From contig NZ_AKJX01000138.1 of NCBI RefSeq assembly GCF_000276605.1, forward strand, positions 1 through 49,026: 49,026 nucleotides of DNA, read 5' to 3'. Of the stretch, positions 33,245 through 42,636 are shown in pieces; position 1 is the stretch's first letter; each line of letters begins with the position of its first letter. Source of the stretch: Acidovorax sp. CF316. GTDB taxonomy: Bacteria; Pseudomonadota; Gammaproteobacteria; Burkholderiales; Burkholderiaceae_C. A program made the translations under genes and the position numbers. The notes below the pieces were generated by a model. The model had not been told where the DNA came from, did not search any database, and saw nothing but the letters and a program-made list of their open reading frames with translations.

Positions 33245-35023
33245 ATGCGGTCGTCGTCTTTTTTGTATTTTTTCTTCAGGGCCCTGTGCCTGCTGACGCT
33301 GGTGGCCGTGCTGCCCGCTGGTGCCCAGGCGGCGGCGGAGCGCGATGTGCCGGCCTCCCTCTCCGTGAAGGCTGGCGGCATGCCCATCGTGCCGTTCATG
33401 GGCATGTTCGAGGACAAGGGCCGCACGCTGGACATCGAACAGGTGCGCACCCCGGAGCACGAGGCCCGCTTCGCCTACCCGGACAATCCCCTGAAGGGCG
33501 CCGAATCGGACCGCGTGCTCTGGTTCCGTGTGCGCCTGCAACTGGCCGACCCGGCCGATGCCCTGCGCGAGTTTCTGCTGCTGGTGCCCACCGTGTCCAC
33601 GCACGAACTGCGCTTTTACGGCCCTTACAACGCCCAGGGACGTGCGCTGGCCGAGCCCGTGGTGACCGGCATGCGCCACCCCTGGGCCACGCGCCCGGCG
33701 GATTCGGAACAGATGGCCTGGCGCTTCAGGCTGCCCGACGACCAGGTGTACACCGTGTACTTCCGGGTCGAATCGACCTTTGCCCGCTTCTACGCAGCCC
33801 GTGTCTGGGACCTCGCGGACTACCTGCAGGACACCCAGGACAAGCGCATGTTCGATGGCGTCTGCTATGGCCTGCTGATGGGCCTGGCGGTCTTCAGCAC
33901 GGTGATGCTGCTGGTGTTCCGCGAGAGCATCTATGCCTGGTACCTGGTGTCGTGCATCGGCGCGCTGCTCGCGCTCGCGGGCTTCAACGGGCACACGCTG
34001 CGCTACCCATTCGCCCACTGGCCCGCGGCCGCGGGCTTCTTCTACAGCATGGCGCCGCCCCTGTGGGCCATTTCCAAGCTGATGTTCGGCCGCAGCCTGT
34101 TGCGCCTGGCGGACTATGCACCGCGCGTGGACAAGGTGGTGCTGGCCATGGTGGCCGCACTGGCGCTGGCGGCGGCCTATGGCCTTTGGGGCGCCCATCC
34201 GCTGTGGCTGTTCCGCCTGGTGCAGGCTTCGGTGGTGGCCTCCACGGTGGTGCTCACGGTGGGCGCCGTGATGGCCATGCGGCGGCGCTACTGGCCGGCC
34301 GTGTTGTACAGCCTGGGGGTCACCATCCTGCTCCTGGGCATCTGCGCCATCATCGTCGCCAGCTGGGGCTGGGTGGCCTGGACACCCCAGCAGATGGACA
34401 TGACGCAGACCGTGCTGGTGGCCGAATCCATCGTTTTCGCGGCGGCCATGGCCTCCCGGGTGCGCCTGCTGCGCCGGTCCGAGGAAGCGCTGACCGTGCG
34501 CACCCAGGAACTGGTCGAGGCCCTGGGCACCGATGCGCTCACCGGCGCCGCCAACCGCGCGGGCCTGACCAGCCATGGCGAGGCCGCGGTGCGCGCCGGC
34601 CAGCCCTTTGCCCTGCTGTTGCTGGACCTCGATGGTTTCAAGGGCGTCAACGACACTTATGGCCACGCCGCGGGCGACGCCGTGCTGGTGGCCATGGTGC
34701 GCCGCCTGCGCACCCAACTGCGCTCGGGTGACCTGGTGGCGCGTCTGGGCGGTGACGAATTCGCGGTGTTGATCGCCGGCAGCCCGCCGCGCGAGGTGAT
34801 CGCCGCCATGGCCCGGCGCATGGCCGCCAGCGCCGCCGAGCCCCTGGCCTTCGAAGGCCGCTCTCTGGTGGTGGGCATGAGCCTGGGCATCGCCTGCCAC
34901 CCCGCGGATGGCAGTACCCTGGCCGAACTGTTGCGCGCCGCCGACAGCGCCATGTACACCTGCAAGCGCCGCCCCGAAGGCGGAGACTGCTACGCATTCG
35001 CCTCGGAACTGCAGGCAGGCTGA
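33245..35023 (+). CDS. 7TMR-DISM diguanylate cyclase
   Basis: A 592-residue membrane-bound c-di-GMP synthase. A signal peptide (FFFRALCLLTLVAVLPAGAQA) comes first, then an extracytoplasmic 7TMR-DISM sensor domain (about 30-180), then seven membrane helices (about 190-400), then a GGDEF domain. The active-site loop is RLGGDEFAVL near residue 500. Five residues before it is RSGD, an inhibitory I-site (RxxD), so product feedback is expected. An in-frame ATG 51 bases upstream (33194) is possible but makes the signal peptide's n-region too long. No EAL domain is present. Confidence 0.93.
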   Translation: MRSSSFLYFFFRALCLLTLVAVLPAGAQAAAERDVPASLSVKAGGMPIVPFMGMFEDKGRTLDIEQVRTPEHEARFAYPDNPLKGAESDRVLWFRVRLQLADPADALREFLLLVPTVSTHELRFYGPYNAQGRALAEPVVTGMRHPWATRPADSEQMAWRFRLPDDQVYTVYFRVESTFARFYAARVWDLADYLQDTQDKRMFDGVCYGLLMGLAVFSTVMLLVFRESIYAWYLVSCIGALLALAGFNGHTLRYPFAHWPAAAGFFYSMAPPLWAISKLMFGRSLLRLADYAPRVDKVVLAMVAALALAAAYGLWGAHPLWLFRLVQASVVASTVVLTVGAVMAMRRRYWPAVLYSLGVTILLLGICAIIVASWGWVAWTPQQMDMTQTVLVAESIVFAAAMASRVRLLRRSEEALTVRTQELVEALGTDALTGAANRAGLTSHGEAAVRAGQPFALLLLDLDGFKGVNDTYGHAAGDAVLVAMVRRLRTQLRSGDLVARLGGDEFAVLIAGSPPREVIAAMARRMAASAAEPLAFEGRSLVVGMSLGIACHPADGSTLAELLRAADSAMYTCKRRPEGGDCYAFASELQAG

Positions 35024-35118
35024 GCCTTTCTGGGGCCCAATTCGTCACCGGCCATGAAAAAGGGCGCACACCCATACCAGGGCCACCGTGGAACCGGCTT
35101 TGCCAGGCCAGGGGTGGC

Positions 35119-35158
35119 GCGTCCCCCTGGGGGGAAGGCGCGAAGCGCCTCAGGGGGG
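35119..35158. repeat. intergenic repeat, copy 3 (shortened)
   Basis: A shorter relative of copies 1 and 2, in the same orientation as copy 1, between the convergent diguanylate cyclase and cyclo-ligase genes. It retains GCGTCCCCCT and AAGGCGCGAAGCG-CTCAG but lacks the central hairpin. Instead GGCGC-GAA-GCGCC pairs within CCCCCT/AGGGGG outer arms. Confidence 0.8.
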
Positions 35159-35162
35159 CCGT

Positions 35163-35735
35163 CTAGACAGGCCAGACGACGCCGTTATCGTTCAGGATCG
35201 CGTCCAGCGGCGCATCCCAGGATTCCGGCTCGAACTCGTCCAGGTAGCCATTGGTGAAGCCCAGGCCCACGGTGAAGGGCTTGGGCTGCAGCGTGGCCAG
35301 GGTGCGGTCGTAGAAGCCGCCGCCATAGCCCAGCCGGTAGCCGCCGGGCGCATAGCCCACGCAGGGCACGAACAGCAGGGTGGGCACGATGACCTCGGTG
35401 TCCTTGGGTTTGGGGATGCCGTAGGCATCCTCTTCCATCGGGCAGCCGGGGTACCAGGCGTGGAAGGTCAAGGTCTTGTGCTGCTTGTTGACCACCGGCA
35501 GGCCGATGCGGCGCAGCTGTGGCTCGTCCAGCAGTTCGCCATCTTCCTTCCAGCGGTGCAGGGCGGGCAGCGGGTCGAACTCCCCCTTGATGGGCCAGTA
35601 GGCGCCGATCACCGTGTCGGGCCGGTTCACCAGCCAGATGCGCATCACTTGCTGTAACAAATCGGCCCGATGTAACCGATCTGGCAAATTCAGGCGTTCT
35701 TCTATCAAGGCGCGCCGCAGGGCTGCTTTGTCCAT
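35163..35735 (-). CDS. 5-formyltetrahydrofolate cyclo-ligase
   Basis: A 190-residue enzyme that converts 5-formyl-THF to 5,10-methenyl-THF with ATP. Features seen: MDKAALRRALIEERLNLPD, WPIKGEFDPLP, KTLTFHAWYPG, PTLLFVPCVGYAPGGYRLGYGGGFYDRTLA and VGLGFTNGY. The ATG at 35735 is preferred, since an upstream in-frame start would run into the divergent gene. Only 14 bases separate it from the start of the lytic transglycosylase. Confidence 0.93.
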   Translation of the reverse strand: MDKAALRRALIEERLNLPDRLHRADLLQQVMRIWLVNRPDTVIGAYWPIKGEFDPLPALHRWKEDGELLDEPQLRRIGLPVVNKQHKTLTFHAWYPGCPMEEDAYGIPKPKDTEVIVPTLLFVPCVGYAPGGYRLGYGGGFYDRTLATLQPKPFTVGLGFTNGYLDEFEPESWDAPLDAILNDNGVVWPV

Positions 35736-35749
35736 CAGATAATTCCCCC

Positions 35750-37732
35750 ATGCAATTGACTCAGATTCTGACACCGCTGCTGGTCAGCGCCTTGCTGGCC
35801 ACTGCCGCGCCCCTTGTCCAGGCGCAAACCAAGGCCGACGATACCCTGCTGGAGATGCAGCAGGCGTTCAAGCGCGGCGACCGCAAGAAACTCGAGCAAT
35901 TGTTGCCCGCCGCGCGCGGCCACGTGCTCGAGCCCTGGGCCGGATACTGGGAGCTCAAGCTGCGCCTGGGCGAGGCACCGCCCTCGGAGATCCAGTCCTT
36001 CATGCAGCGCTATGCCGGCAGCTACCAGGAAGACCGCATGCGCAATGACTGGCTGCTGCTGCTGGGCCAGCGGCGCGACTGGGCGCAGTTCGCCGAGCAG
36101 CACCCGAGCTACCGCATGTCCGACGACCGCGAGGTGCGCTGCTATGCGCTGTTGATCGACGACATCAAGGGCAGCCCCCAGCCCGGGGCCGCCGAGGACA
36201 TCAAGCGCAACTGGTATGCCTTGCGTGATGGCGACGACGGCTGCACCCATGCGGCCAGCCAGTTCTACGCGACCAAGAAGATCAGCGCCCTGGACGTCTG
36301 GCGCAAGGCGCGCTTCGCGGTGGACGCCAACCGGCCCCGCGTGGCCCGCAATGCGGTGGAGATCGTCGCCCCCGATGCCGTGGCCCAGGTCAAGGAGCTC
36401 ATGGACGCACCCACCAAGTACCTCACGGCCCGTGCCACGGCCCGGGGCCAGGTGCGACAGGAGCTGGTGACGCTGGCCCTGATCAAGCTCGCCGCCGGCG
36501 ATCCGGACAACGCCGCAGCCCAGCTCGACGGCAAGTGGGGCGTGCACCTCTCGCCCGAGGAGCGCAACTGGGTCTGGGGCGTGATCGGCAAGCAACTGGC
36601 CCAGAAGCTGTCGACCGAAGCCAATGGCCATTTCGCCAAGATCACCCGGGATGCCGACCTCAACGACGACCTGCTGGGCTGGAAGGTGCGCGCCGCCCTG
36701 CGCGCCGGCCAGTGGAAGGTGGTGCGCAAGGCCATCGATGCCATGAGCGAGGAAGGCCGCCAGGACAGCACCTGGGTGTACTGGAAGGCCCGCTCCCTGC
36801 TGGCCGGCAAACCGAGCGAGGCCGAGCGCGCCGAAGCCCGCCAGCTGCTCGAAGGCATTGCCAGCACGCGCGGCTTCTACGAGCAACTGGCCACGGAGGA
36901 ACTGGGCCAGCGCATCACCATGCCGCCGGCACCCACCCCGCTCACGCCCGAGGAAAAAGCGGCTGCGCGCGCCAACCCGGGCCTGAACCGCGGCCTGTAC
37001 GCGATCTTCCTGGGCCTGCGCGCCGAAGGCGTGCGCGAGTGGAACTACGCCACCAACCTGCATGTGCCAGGGGGCATGCCGGACCGCGAATTGCTGGCCG
37101 CCGCCGACTTCGCCTGCGCACGCGAGGTCTGGGACCGTTGCATCAACACCAGCGAGCGCACGCGCAGCGTGATCGAGACCAGCCAGCGCTTTCCCACGCC
37201 GTTCCGCGCTGCCGTGGTCGAGCGCGCCACCGGCATCGGGCTGGACCCGGCCTATGTCTATGGCCTGATCCGCCAGGAAAGCCGCTTCATCATGGATGCG
37301 CGCTCGCACGTGGGCGCCTCGGGCCTGATGCAGGTGATGCCCGCCACGGCGCGCTGGACGGCCAAGAAGATCGGCATGAACAACTTCACGGCCGACCAGA
37401 TCAACGACCGCGACACCAACATCGCCATCGGCACGGCCTACCTCAAGCTCGCGCTCGACGATTTCGCGGGCTCCATGCCCATGGCCGCAGCCGCCTACAA
37501 CGCCGGTCCTGGCCGGCCACGCAGTTGGCGCAACGGCCCGGTGCTCGATGCCGCCATCTGGGCCGAGAACGTGCCCTTCGGCGAAACCCGCGACTACGTG
37601 AAGAAGGTGCTCGCCAACACCACCAACTATGCTGCCATGCTCACCGGCCAGCCCCAGTCGCTCAAGGGTCGGCTGGGCACCATCGGCCCGCGCGACGCCG
37701 CCGCGCCCGAGGTGAACAAGGATCTCCCGTAA
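35750..37732 (+). CDS. soluble lytic murein transglycosylase (Slt70-like)
   Basis: A 660-residue periplasmic lytic transglycosylase that cleaves peptidoglycan to 1,6-anhydro-MurNAc products. The signal peptide is LLVSALLATAAPLVQAQ. A long alpha-superhelical (U-shaped) domain follows. The C-terminal SLT domain has the catalytic Glu at E510 in YGLIRQESRF, then ASGLMQVMPATA, then AYLKLALDDF and AAAYNAGPGRPRSW. Length and order match Slt70. The following hairpin at 37740-37760 ends the gene. Confidence 0.95.
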   Translation: MQLTQILTPLLVSALLATAAPLVQAQTKADDTLLEMQQAFKRGDRKKLEQLLPAARGHVLEPWAGYWELKLRLGEAPPSEIQSFMQRYAGSYQEDRMRNDWLLLLGQRRDWAQFAEQHPSYRMSDDREVRCYALLIDDIKGSPQPGAAEDIKRNWYALRDGDDGCTHAASQFYATKKISALDVWRKARFAVDANRPRVARNAVEIVAPDAVAQVKELMDAPTKYLTARATARGQVRQELVTLALIKLAAGDPDNAAAQLDGKWGVHLSPEERNWVWGVIGKQLAQKLSTEANGHFAKITRDADLNDDLLGWKVRAALRAGQWKVVRKAIDAMSEEGRQDSTWVYWKARSLLAGKPSEAERAEARQLLEGIASTRGFYEQLATEELGQRITMPPAPTPLTPEEKAAARANPGLNRGLYAIFLGLRAEGVREWNYATNLHVPGGMPDRELLAAADFACAREVWDRCINTSERTRSVIETSQRFPTPFRAAVVERATGIGLDPAYVYGLIRQESRFIMDARSHVGASGLMQVMPATARWTAKKIGMNNFTADQINDRDTNIAIGTAYLKLALDDFAGSMPMAAAAYNAGPGRPRSWRNGPVLDAAIWAENVPFGETRDYVKKVLANTTNYAAMLTGQPQSLKGRLGTIGPRDAAAPEVNKDLP

Positions 37733-37739
37733 GCAGCAG

Positions 37740-37760
37740 AACGGCCCCCTCGGGGGCCGT
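37740..37760. terminator. intrinsic terminator between convergent genes
   Basis: ACGGCCCC (37741-37748) pairs with GGGGCCGT (37753-37760) around CTCG. It is followed on the plus strand by a weak T-run (TCCGTTT). It ends the transglycosylase gene and may also serve piuC from the other side. Confidence 0.65.
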
Positions 37761-37766
37761 TCCGTT

Positions 37767-38444
37767 TCAGACTTCCGACCACATCCGCAGCAGGTTGTGG
37801 TATTGGCCCGTGAGGGTCACGGTTTCCTCGGTCTCGCCCAAACGCCCCCGCAGCTTCTGGATGGTCTGGTCCAGCTCGAACAGCATGGCGCGGCGCGCGT
37901 CGTCGCGCACCATGCTCTGCACCCAGAAGAACGAGCACACGCGCTCGCCGCGCGTGACCGGCTCCACGCGGTGCAGGCTGGTCGAGGGGTAGAGGATCAG
38001 GTCGCCAGCGGGCAGCTTGACCTCGTGCGCGCCATAGGTGTCCACCACCACCAGCTCGCCCCCTTCGTAGTCCTCGGGTTCGCACAGGAACAGCGTGCAC
38101 GACAGATCGGTGCGCAGCGCCGCCCCATGGGGCAGGGGGCGCATGGCACCGTCGACGTGCAGGCCATAGGTCTCGCCGCCCGCGTAGCGGTTGAACAGCG
38201 GCGGCACGGCGCGCAGCGGCAGCGCAGCGGCGAAGTACAGGGGATGCGCGGACAGCGCCTGCTGAATGAGGCGCCCCTGCTCCAGCGCCACGGGCGAGTT
38301 CTCGGGCAGTTGGCGGTTGTGCTTGACCCGCGCGCCCTGTGCGCCCACGGTGGCCCGGCCGTCCACCCAGTCGGCCGCATCGATGGCCGCGCGCATGGCG
38401 CGCACCTGCTCGGGCGTGAGGACGTTGGGGATGTGCAGCATCAT
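37767..38444 (-). CDS. piuC: PKHD-type hydroxylase PiuC (Fe(II)/2-oxoglutarate)
   Basis: A 225-residue 2-oxoglutarate dioxygenase of the PKHD/PiuC family. Iron ligands are in [13 protein letters not shown] (HxD) and [15 protein letters not shown] (distal His with the 2-oxoglutarate Arg). [10 protein letters not shown] and [12 protein letters not shown] are family blocks. PiuC genes usually sit beside TonB-dependent iron receptors, as here with fiu 88 bases upstream. The reaction on the siderophore or receptor is not known. Confidence 0.93.
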   Translation of the reverse strand: MMLHIPNVLTPEQVRAMRAAIDAADWVDGRATVGAQGARVKHNRQLPENSPVALEQGRLIQQALSAHPLYFAAALPLRAVPPLFNRYAGGETYGLHVDGAMRPLPHGAALRTDLSCTLFLCEPEDYEGGELVVVDTYGAHEVKLPAGDLILYPSTSLHRVEPVTRGERVCSFFWVQSMVRDDARRAMLFELDQTIQKLRGRLGETEETVTLTGQYHNLLRMWSEV

Positions 38445-38468
38445 GGCAAATGTCTCCAGAAACGGGAA

Positions 38469-38489
38469 GGCCCCGGGGTTGCCGGGGCC
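38469..38489 (-). terminator. hairpin between fiu and piuC
   Basis: GGCCCCGG (38469-38476) and CCGGGGCC (38482-38489) form an 8-base-pair GC stem in the 88-base gap. On the minus strand it is followed by TTCCCGTTT, only weakly T-rich. It may be a partial terminator that lowers piuC relative to fiu. Confidence 0.45.
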
Positions 38490-38532
38490 CTTGGATGGTA
38501 GGCAGCTTTTCAGGCGGTCATCTTGCGTTCGA

Positions 38533-40896
38533 TCAGAACGTGAAGTTGGCCGTCAGGCGTGCCGAACGGGGGATGCCTGGCGTATAGCGATAGCCGCTCT
38601 TGTTGATGGCGGCCACATAGTCCTTGTCGGCCAGGTTGTACACGTTGAGCTGGATGTCCAGGTTCTTGTTGATGCGGTAGGAGGCCATGGCATCGAAGAC
38701 CCAGTAGGCCTCGGTGTAGGCAGGCGTGCCCACGGCGCCGTCGGTGCCGCGCAGCAGCTTGCCGGCATAGCGTGCGCCGCCGCCGATCGTCACGCCGAAG
38801 GGCAGGCGGTAGGTGGTCCACAGCGAGAAGGCGCTCTTGGGCGTGTAGGCCAGTGCGGTGCTGCCATCGGCCGTCTTGGGCGCGCCGCTGAGCACCTTGG
38901 TGTCCATGGTGGTGTAGCCCGCGCTCAGCGACCAGTCGTTGGTGATGGCGCCGATGGCGGTCAGCTCCAGTCCTTGCACGCGCTTCTTGCCGGTCTGCAC
39001 GAAGTTGGCGGCGTTGGTCGGGTCGGTCTCGATGTCGTTGGAGACATCGGTGCGGTACACCGCGCCCGCCAGGGCCAGGCGGCCGCCCAGTACGTCCCAC
39101 TTGGTGCCGACCTCGATGGTCTTGGCCTTCTGCGGCTCGAACTTGGGGTTGGCCGCGTTGTTGGCGGCTGCGCTCAGCTGGTTGTTGGCACCGCCCGGGG
39201 GCTGGGCCGAGGTGGCGTACAGCGCGTACACGCTGCCGTTGCTGGCAGGCTTGTAGACCACACCGAGCTTGGCGCCGATGAGCGTGTCCGACAGGCTGAC
39301 CGACGAGGGTGTGAGCACGCCGGCTGGCAGCGCGCCCTGCGTCACGGCGTCGAAGTCGGTCTTGAAGCGGTCCACGCGCAGGCCGCCCGTGACCTGCCAC
39401 TCGGGCGACAGTTTGGCGGTGTCGAACAGGTAGGCCGCCACGGTGTTGGTCACGCCCTTGGACCAGGCGCCGTTGGCGATGCGGTTGAAGCCCGCCACAT
39501 TCGGGTTGGGGTTGTACAGGTTGGCTGCAGGCAGCGAACCGGCGGGCGCATACGTGGTGTTCACGCTGGCAAAGCCCTGGCCGTAGTAGCCCAGGTTGGT
39601 CTGCTCCTCGCGCGACAGCTCGAGCCCGGCCGCCAAGTCATGCTGCACCGAACCGGTGTTCACGGTGGTGGTCAGGCTGGTCTGGTTGACGGCGATCTTG
39701 TTGACCTGGTTGACGTTGGTCGGCAGGTTGCGCGTCACGGTCCAGGTGGACGGATCGTTCGGGTTCGGCGTGGCCAGCAGGGCCGAGGCGGCCGTGAGCG
39801 CACCGGTGGCCGGGAAGCCGCCGCCCATGAAGGCCGTCAGCCGGTAGTCGTTGTGCGTGCGGCCGAAGCGCGTGGTGTTGCGCAGCTTCGTGCCCGAGGC
39901 GAAGTCGTGCTCGATGCGCGCCGTGACCATGTCCATGTCCACGTCCGCATAGTCCGAGGTCGTGCCATAGAAGCTGCTCGAATCCACGCGCGCCGCGGTG
40001 TTCAGGAAGGGGCGGCGGTTGGCAAGGGCCAGTGCATCCGGCGAGGTGTAGCCGGGCAGGCCGATGGTGGGCACGCCGCCATCGGGCATGTTGTCCTGCT
40101 TGACGTGCAGGTAGTTCAGGAACACGCGGGTGGGCGAGTTCAGGCCCAGGGCCAGCGAGGGCGCCACGCCCCAGCGCTTGTTCTTGACCAGGTCGCGGCC
40201 GGCCACGCCGGAGTCCTCGGTCATCACGTTCAGGCGGAAAGCGGCGCCGGGGTAGGCTTCCAGGGCCTTGTTCCAGTCCACCGTGCCGCGCTTGTAGGAG
40301 GCGCTGCCCGCGCCCAGCGAGGCTGCGAAGCTGTTTTCCAGCGTGGGCTGCTTGCTCACCAGGTTGATGGCGCCCGTGGGGGCCGTGCGGCCGTTGTCGG
40401 TGCCGGCCGGGCCCTTGACCACTTCGACCTGCTGGATGTTGAACACGTCGCGCGAGACCGCGCCCAGGTCGCGCACACCATCGACGAAGATGCTGCTGGA
40501 GCTGTCGAAGCCGCGCATGTAGATCGCGTCGCCGGTGCTGGTGTTGCCGTTCTCGCCCAGGAAGAAGGTGCTGGCGCCGGGGGTGTTGCGCAGGGCTTCG
40601 GTCAGGGTCGAGGCGGCCTGCTCGCGCAGCACCTGCTCCTTGACGACGGAGATGGTCTGGGGCGTGTCCAGCAGCGGCTGGGTGAACTTGGGCGAGGAAA
40701 CGGTGCCGGCCTTGTAGCCCGCATCGCCCGCCGATTCGACCTTGACCTCCGGCAGGGTGCCGCTGGAGGCGGTCTGCGCCTGGACCGGCATGCCCAGTGC
40801 CACGAGGGCCGCTGCTGCGGCCATGCCGACGGGGGTGACGCGCGCGCCCGCGGCGGGGTGTTTGCGGCTCTTGATGTATGTAGTGTTGTGCGCCAT
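38533..40896 (-). CDS. fiu: TonB-dependent catecholate siderophore receptor, Fiu type
   Basis: A 787-residue outer-membrane receptor. The leader is [19 protein letters not shown], with a signal peptide ending at VQAQ, then a TonB-box-like PEVKVESAG. The plug domain has [48 protein letters not shown] and [28 protein letters not shown], which match E. coli Fiu closely. The beta-barrel ends [24 protein letters not shown], with the terminal Phe typical of outer-membrane proteins. A Fur-type site at 41051-41073 lies upstream and piuC follows, so it is an iron-starvation receptor. Confidence 0.94.
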   Translation of the reverse strand: MAHNTTYIKSRKHPAAGARVTPVGMAAAAALVALGMPVQAQTASSGTLPEVKVESAGDAGYKAGTVSSPKFTQPLLDTPQTISVVKEQVLREQAASTLTEALRNTPGASTFFLGENGNTSTGDAIYMRGFDSSSSIFVDGVRDLGAVSRDVFNIQQVEVVKGPAGTDNGRTAPTGAINLVSKQPTLENSFAASLGAGSASYKRGTVDWNKALEAYPGAAFRLNVMTEDSGVAGRDLVKNKRWGVAPSLALGLNSPTRVFLNYLHVKQDNMPDGGVPTIGLPGYTSPDALALANRRPFLNTAARVDSSSFYGTTSDYADVDMDMVTARIEHDFASGTKLRNTTRFGRTHNDYRLTAFMGGGFPATGALTAASALLATPNPNDPSTWTVTRNLPTNVNQVNKIAVNQTSLTTTVNTGSVQHDLAAGLELSREEQTNLGYYGQGFASVNTTYAPAGSLPAANLYNPNPNVAGFNRIANGAWSKGVTNTVAAYLFDTAKLSPEWQVTGGLRVDRFKTDFDAVTQGALPAGVLTPSSVSLSDTLIGAKLGVVYKPASNGSVYALYATSAQPPGGANNQLSAAANNAANPKFEPQKAKTIEVGTKWDVLGGRLALAGAVYRTDVSNDIETDPTNAANFVQTGKKRVQGLELTAIGAITNDWSLSAGYTTMDTKVLSGAPKTADGSTALAYTPKSAFSLWTTYRLPFGVTIGGGARYAGKLLRGTDGAVGTPAYTEAYWVFDAMASYRINKNLDIQLNVYNLADKDYVAAINKSGYRYTPGIPRSARLTANFTF

Positions 40897-41050
40897 GAAA
40901 GGTCCGTAGGAGTGAGAAACCGGAACTTGGCTGGCTACAGGGACTACATACAGGAGCGCGCGGCAAAAGCTGCTGCTGCCGCGGGTGTCGGTCGGTGTTG
41001 GCTGGCTGAGAACCCGCGCAGCCGAACATGCAGAAGGCTTGCAGGAATGT

Positions 41051-41073
41051 CAAATGATAACAATTATCATTTG
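41051..41073. promoter_or_regulatory. Fur box
   Basis: A 23-base perfect palindrome: arms CAAATGATAA and TTATCATTTG around CAA. It has the ATGATAA/TTATCAT core of Fur binding sites. It is about 155 bases before fiu (start 40896) and is the most AT-rich point of a GC-rich region. The remaining part of the 293-base gap 40897-41189 shows no other clear element. Confidence 0.85.
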
Positions 41074-41189
41074 ATGGTGGTTACATCTGGCTGCAATGGA
41101 GCCCGTGGGCTGGCCAAAAAGTGGCCCGATGTGGCACCGTGGCAACATGCCGAGGTGCGGCAGGGCGCGCAGGCGCGGCCTGCGGGTCT

Positions 41190-42149
41190 TCAGGCGTTGT
41201 GCAGCATGTCGCCCCGGCGCATGGCGGCTCCCGAGCGGACCAGTTCGTCCATCAGGCCGGCGAGCCATTCGCCCTCCGCCTGGTCGGCGAAATGCCGGTT
41301 GCGCAGCATGCCGAAGTAGGGCGTGGCCTGTGTCCAGGACCGGAGGTCGGCCAGGCTGATCTGCTGCCATTCGAGCAGCTTGTACTTGAGCAGTACCTTG
41401 GCGGCGTAGAGCGCATGCTTGGGCGGGTTGCGCACGAAGCCGTCGAGCCGGCGGCGTGCGCCCTCGATGGCGCGCGGCGCATCGGCGAACACCGGGCCGT
41501 GGCCCGGTATCACGGTGCGCGGCGCCAGGCGCTCGATCAGGTCCAGCGTGGCACCCACCTGGGCAAAGGCGTCTTCGCCTTCGAGTTCGGGGAAGACCAC
41601 GCCGAAGCCGTTCTCCCACAGTGCGTCGGCCGAGATCAGGATCGCATCGCGCGGCTCGAACAGCACGATGGAATGCGTGTCGTGCCCCGGCGCGGCATGC
41701 ACCTGCCAGGTGCGGTCGCCCAGCAGCACGCAGGAGCCCGGGTCCAGCAGGGTGTCGGCGCGGAACGGCGGGCATTGCTGGCCGGTGGGCGTGTAGCTCA
41801 GGGCATAGGCGTCCCACTGGCGCACGTGCCGGGCCTGGCCGGGCGGTATGGACGTGAGCACGCGCGGCCAGGCCTTTTGCAGTGCGGCGTTGCCGCCGCA
41901 GTGGTCGCTGTGCAGGTGGGTGTTGAGCACCCGGTCCAGCGGCCTGCCGCCCAGGGCTGCCTGCACCAGCGCCACCGTCTGCTCGGCATGGCTGCAGTAG
42001 CCGGTGTCCACCACGGCCGTGTCATGGTGGCCGATGAACAGAATGTTGTTGGCCGACAGCCAGCCGCGTTCCAGCACGGCGATTTCAGGGGGCAGAAAGG
42101 GCGTGGCAGAGGCTGGCGTGGACATCGGGAAGGGACTGGCAGATGGCAT
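41190..42149 (-). CDS. MBL-fold metallo-hydrolase
   Basis: A 319-residue metallo-beta-lactamase-fold hydrolase. The metal-binding motif is LNTHLHSDHCGGN (HxHxDH), then AAPGHDTHSIVLF with the next His, LISADALWENG with the bridging Asp, and TVIPGHGPVF with the last His. A C-terminal helical extension of about 100 residues (NPPKHALYAAKVLLKYKLLEWQQ) is present. Family members hydrolyse thioesters and related bonds; the substrate is not evident. No Shine-Dalgarno site distinguishes between the ATG at 42149 and a second one at 42125. Confidence 0.9.
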   Translation of the reverse strand: MPSASPFPMSTPASATPFLPPEIAVLERGWLSANNILFIGHHDTAVVDTGYCSHAEQTVALVQAALGGRPLDRVLNTHLHSDHCGGNAALQKAWPRVLTSIPPGQARHVRQWDAYALSYTPTGQQCPPFRADTLLDPGSCVLLGDRTWQVHAAPGHDTHSIVLFEPRDAILISADALWENGFGVVFPELEGEDAFAQVGATLDLIERLAPRTVIPGHGPVFADAPRAIEGARRRLDGFVRNPPKHALYAAKVLLKYKLLEWQQISLADLRSWTQATPYFGMLRNRHFADQAEGEWLAGLMDELVRSGAAMRRGDMLHNA

Positions 42150-42246
42150 GGCGCAGCGGATGACCCGCTGCTGCGATCTGCCAGCCTAACCCAGCGCAGG
42201 CGCCTGCCGCGTTATCCAAAACCCGTGCGTTGCCGCGCAGATTGCT

Positions 42247-42636
42247 TCAGAACGTCACACCGGCGCACAGGATCACGTTGGCGTAGGGCGTGCATTCCCC
42301 GGTGCGCACCATCACGCGGGCCTCGCGGCACAGGCGTTTGAATTCTTCGTGCGGCAGCGCCTCGGGTGCCACCGGCAGGGTGCACCAGCCGGGCAGGGCA
42401 CCACCTGCGCGCTCCACGGCCTCGGTGGCGATCACCGCGCGCTCGACCTGCATCTCCGCCAGCACGGCGGCCAGCACGTCGGCCACGGCTGGAATGCCCG
42501 GCGTCAGCGCCAGGTCGATGCGCCGCGGGCCCGGCGGGATGGGCAGGCCCACGTCGCCGACCACCAGCATGTCGCCGTGGCCCAGGCAGGCAATGGCGTG
42601 GGAGAGCTCGGCATGCAGCAGGGTGGTGCGTTTCAC
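42247..42636 (-). CDS. rbsD: D-ribose pyranase RbsD
   Basis: A 129-residue ribose mutarotase that interconverts beta-pyranose and beta-furanose ribose. Motifs: VKRTTLLHAELSHAIACLGHGDMLVVGDVGLPIP, LTPGIPAVADVL and RTGECTPYANVILCAGV at the C terminus. The GTG at 42636 overlaps the rbsK stop by 4 bases (GTGA). It is the last gene of the ribose operon. Confidence 0.94.
   Translation of the reverse strand: MKRTTLLHAELSHAIACLGHGDMLVVGDVGLPIPPGPRRIDLALTPGIPAVADVLAAVLAEMQVERAVIATEAVERAGGALPGWCTLPVAPEALPHEEFKRLCREARVMVRTGECTPYANVILCAGVTF

Noticed and set aside
35648-35690. a further TGTAACC (SigF-type) promoter upstream of the lytic transglycosylase
   Set aside because: TGTAACC occurs here but no CGAA lies 16 bases downstream, so it does not fit the motif seen at the buf/sigF region.
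38266-41319. 1017-codon open frame on the plus strand
   Set aside because: It is antisense to piuC and fiu, which are both strongly recognised. The product is low-complexity Gly/Val/Arg/His and has no motif.
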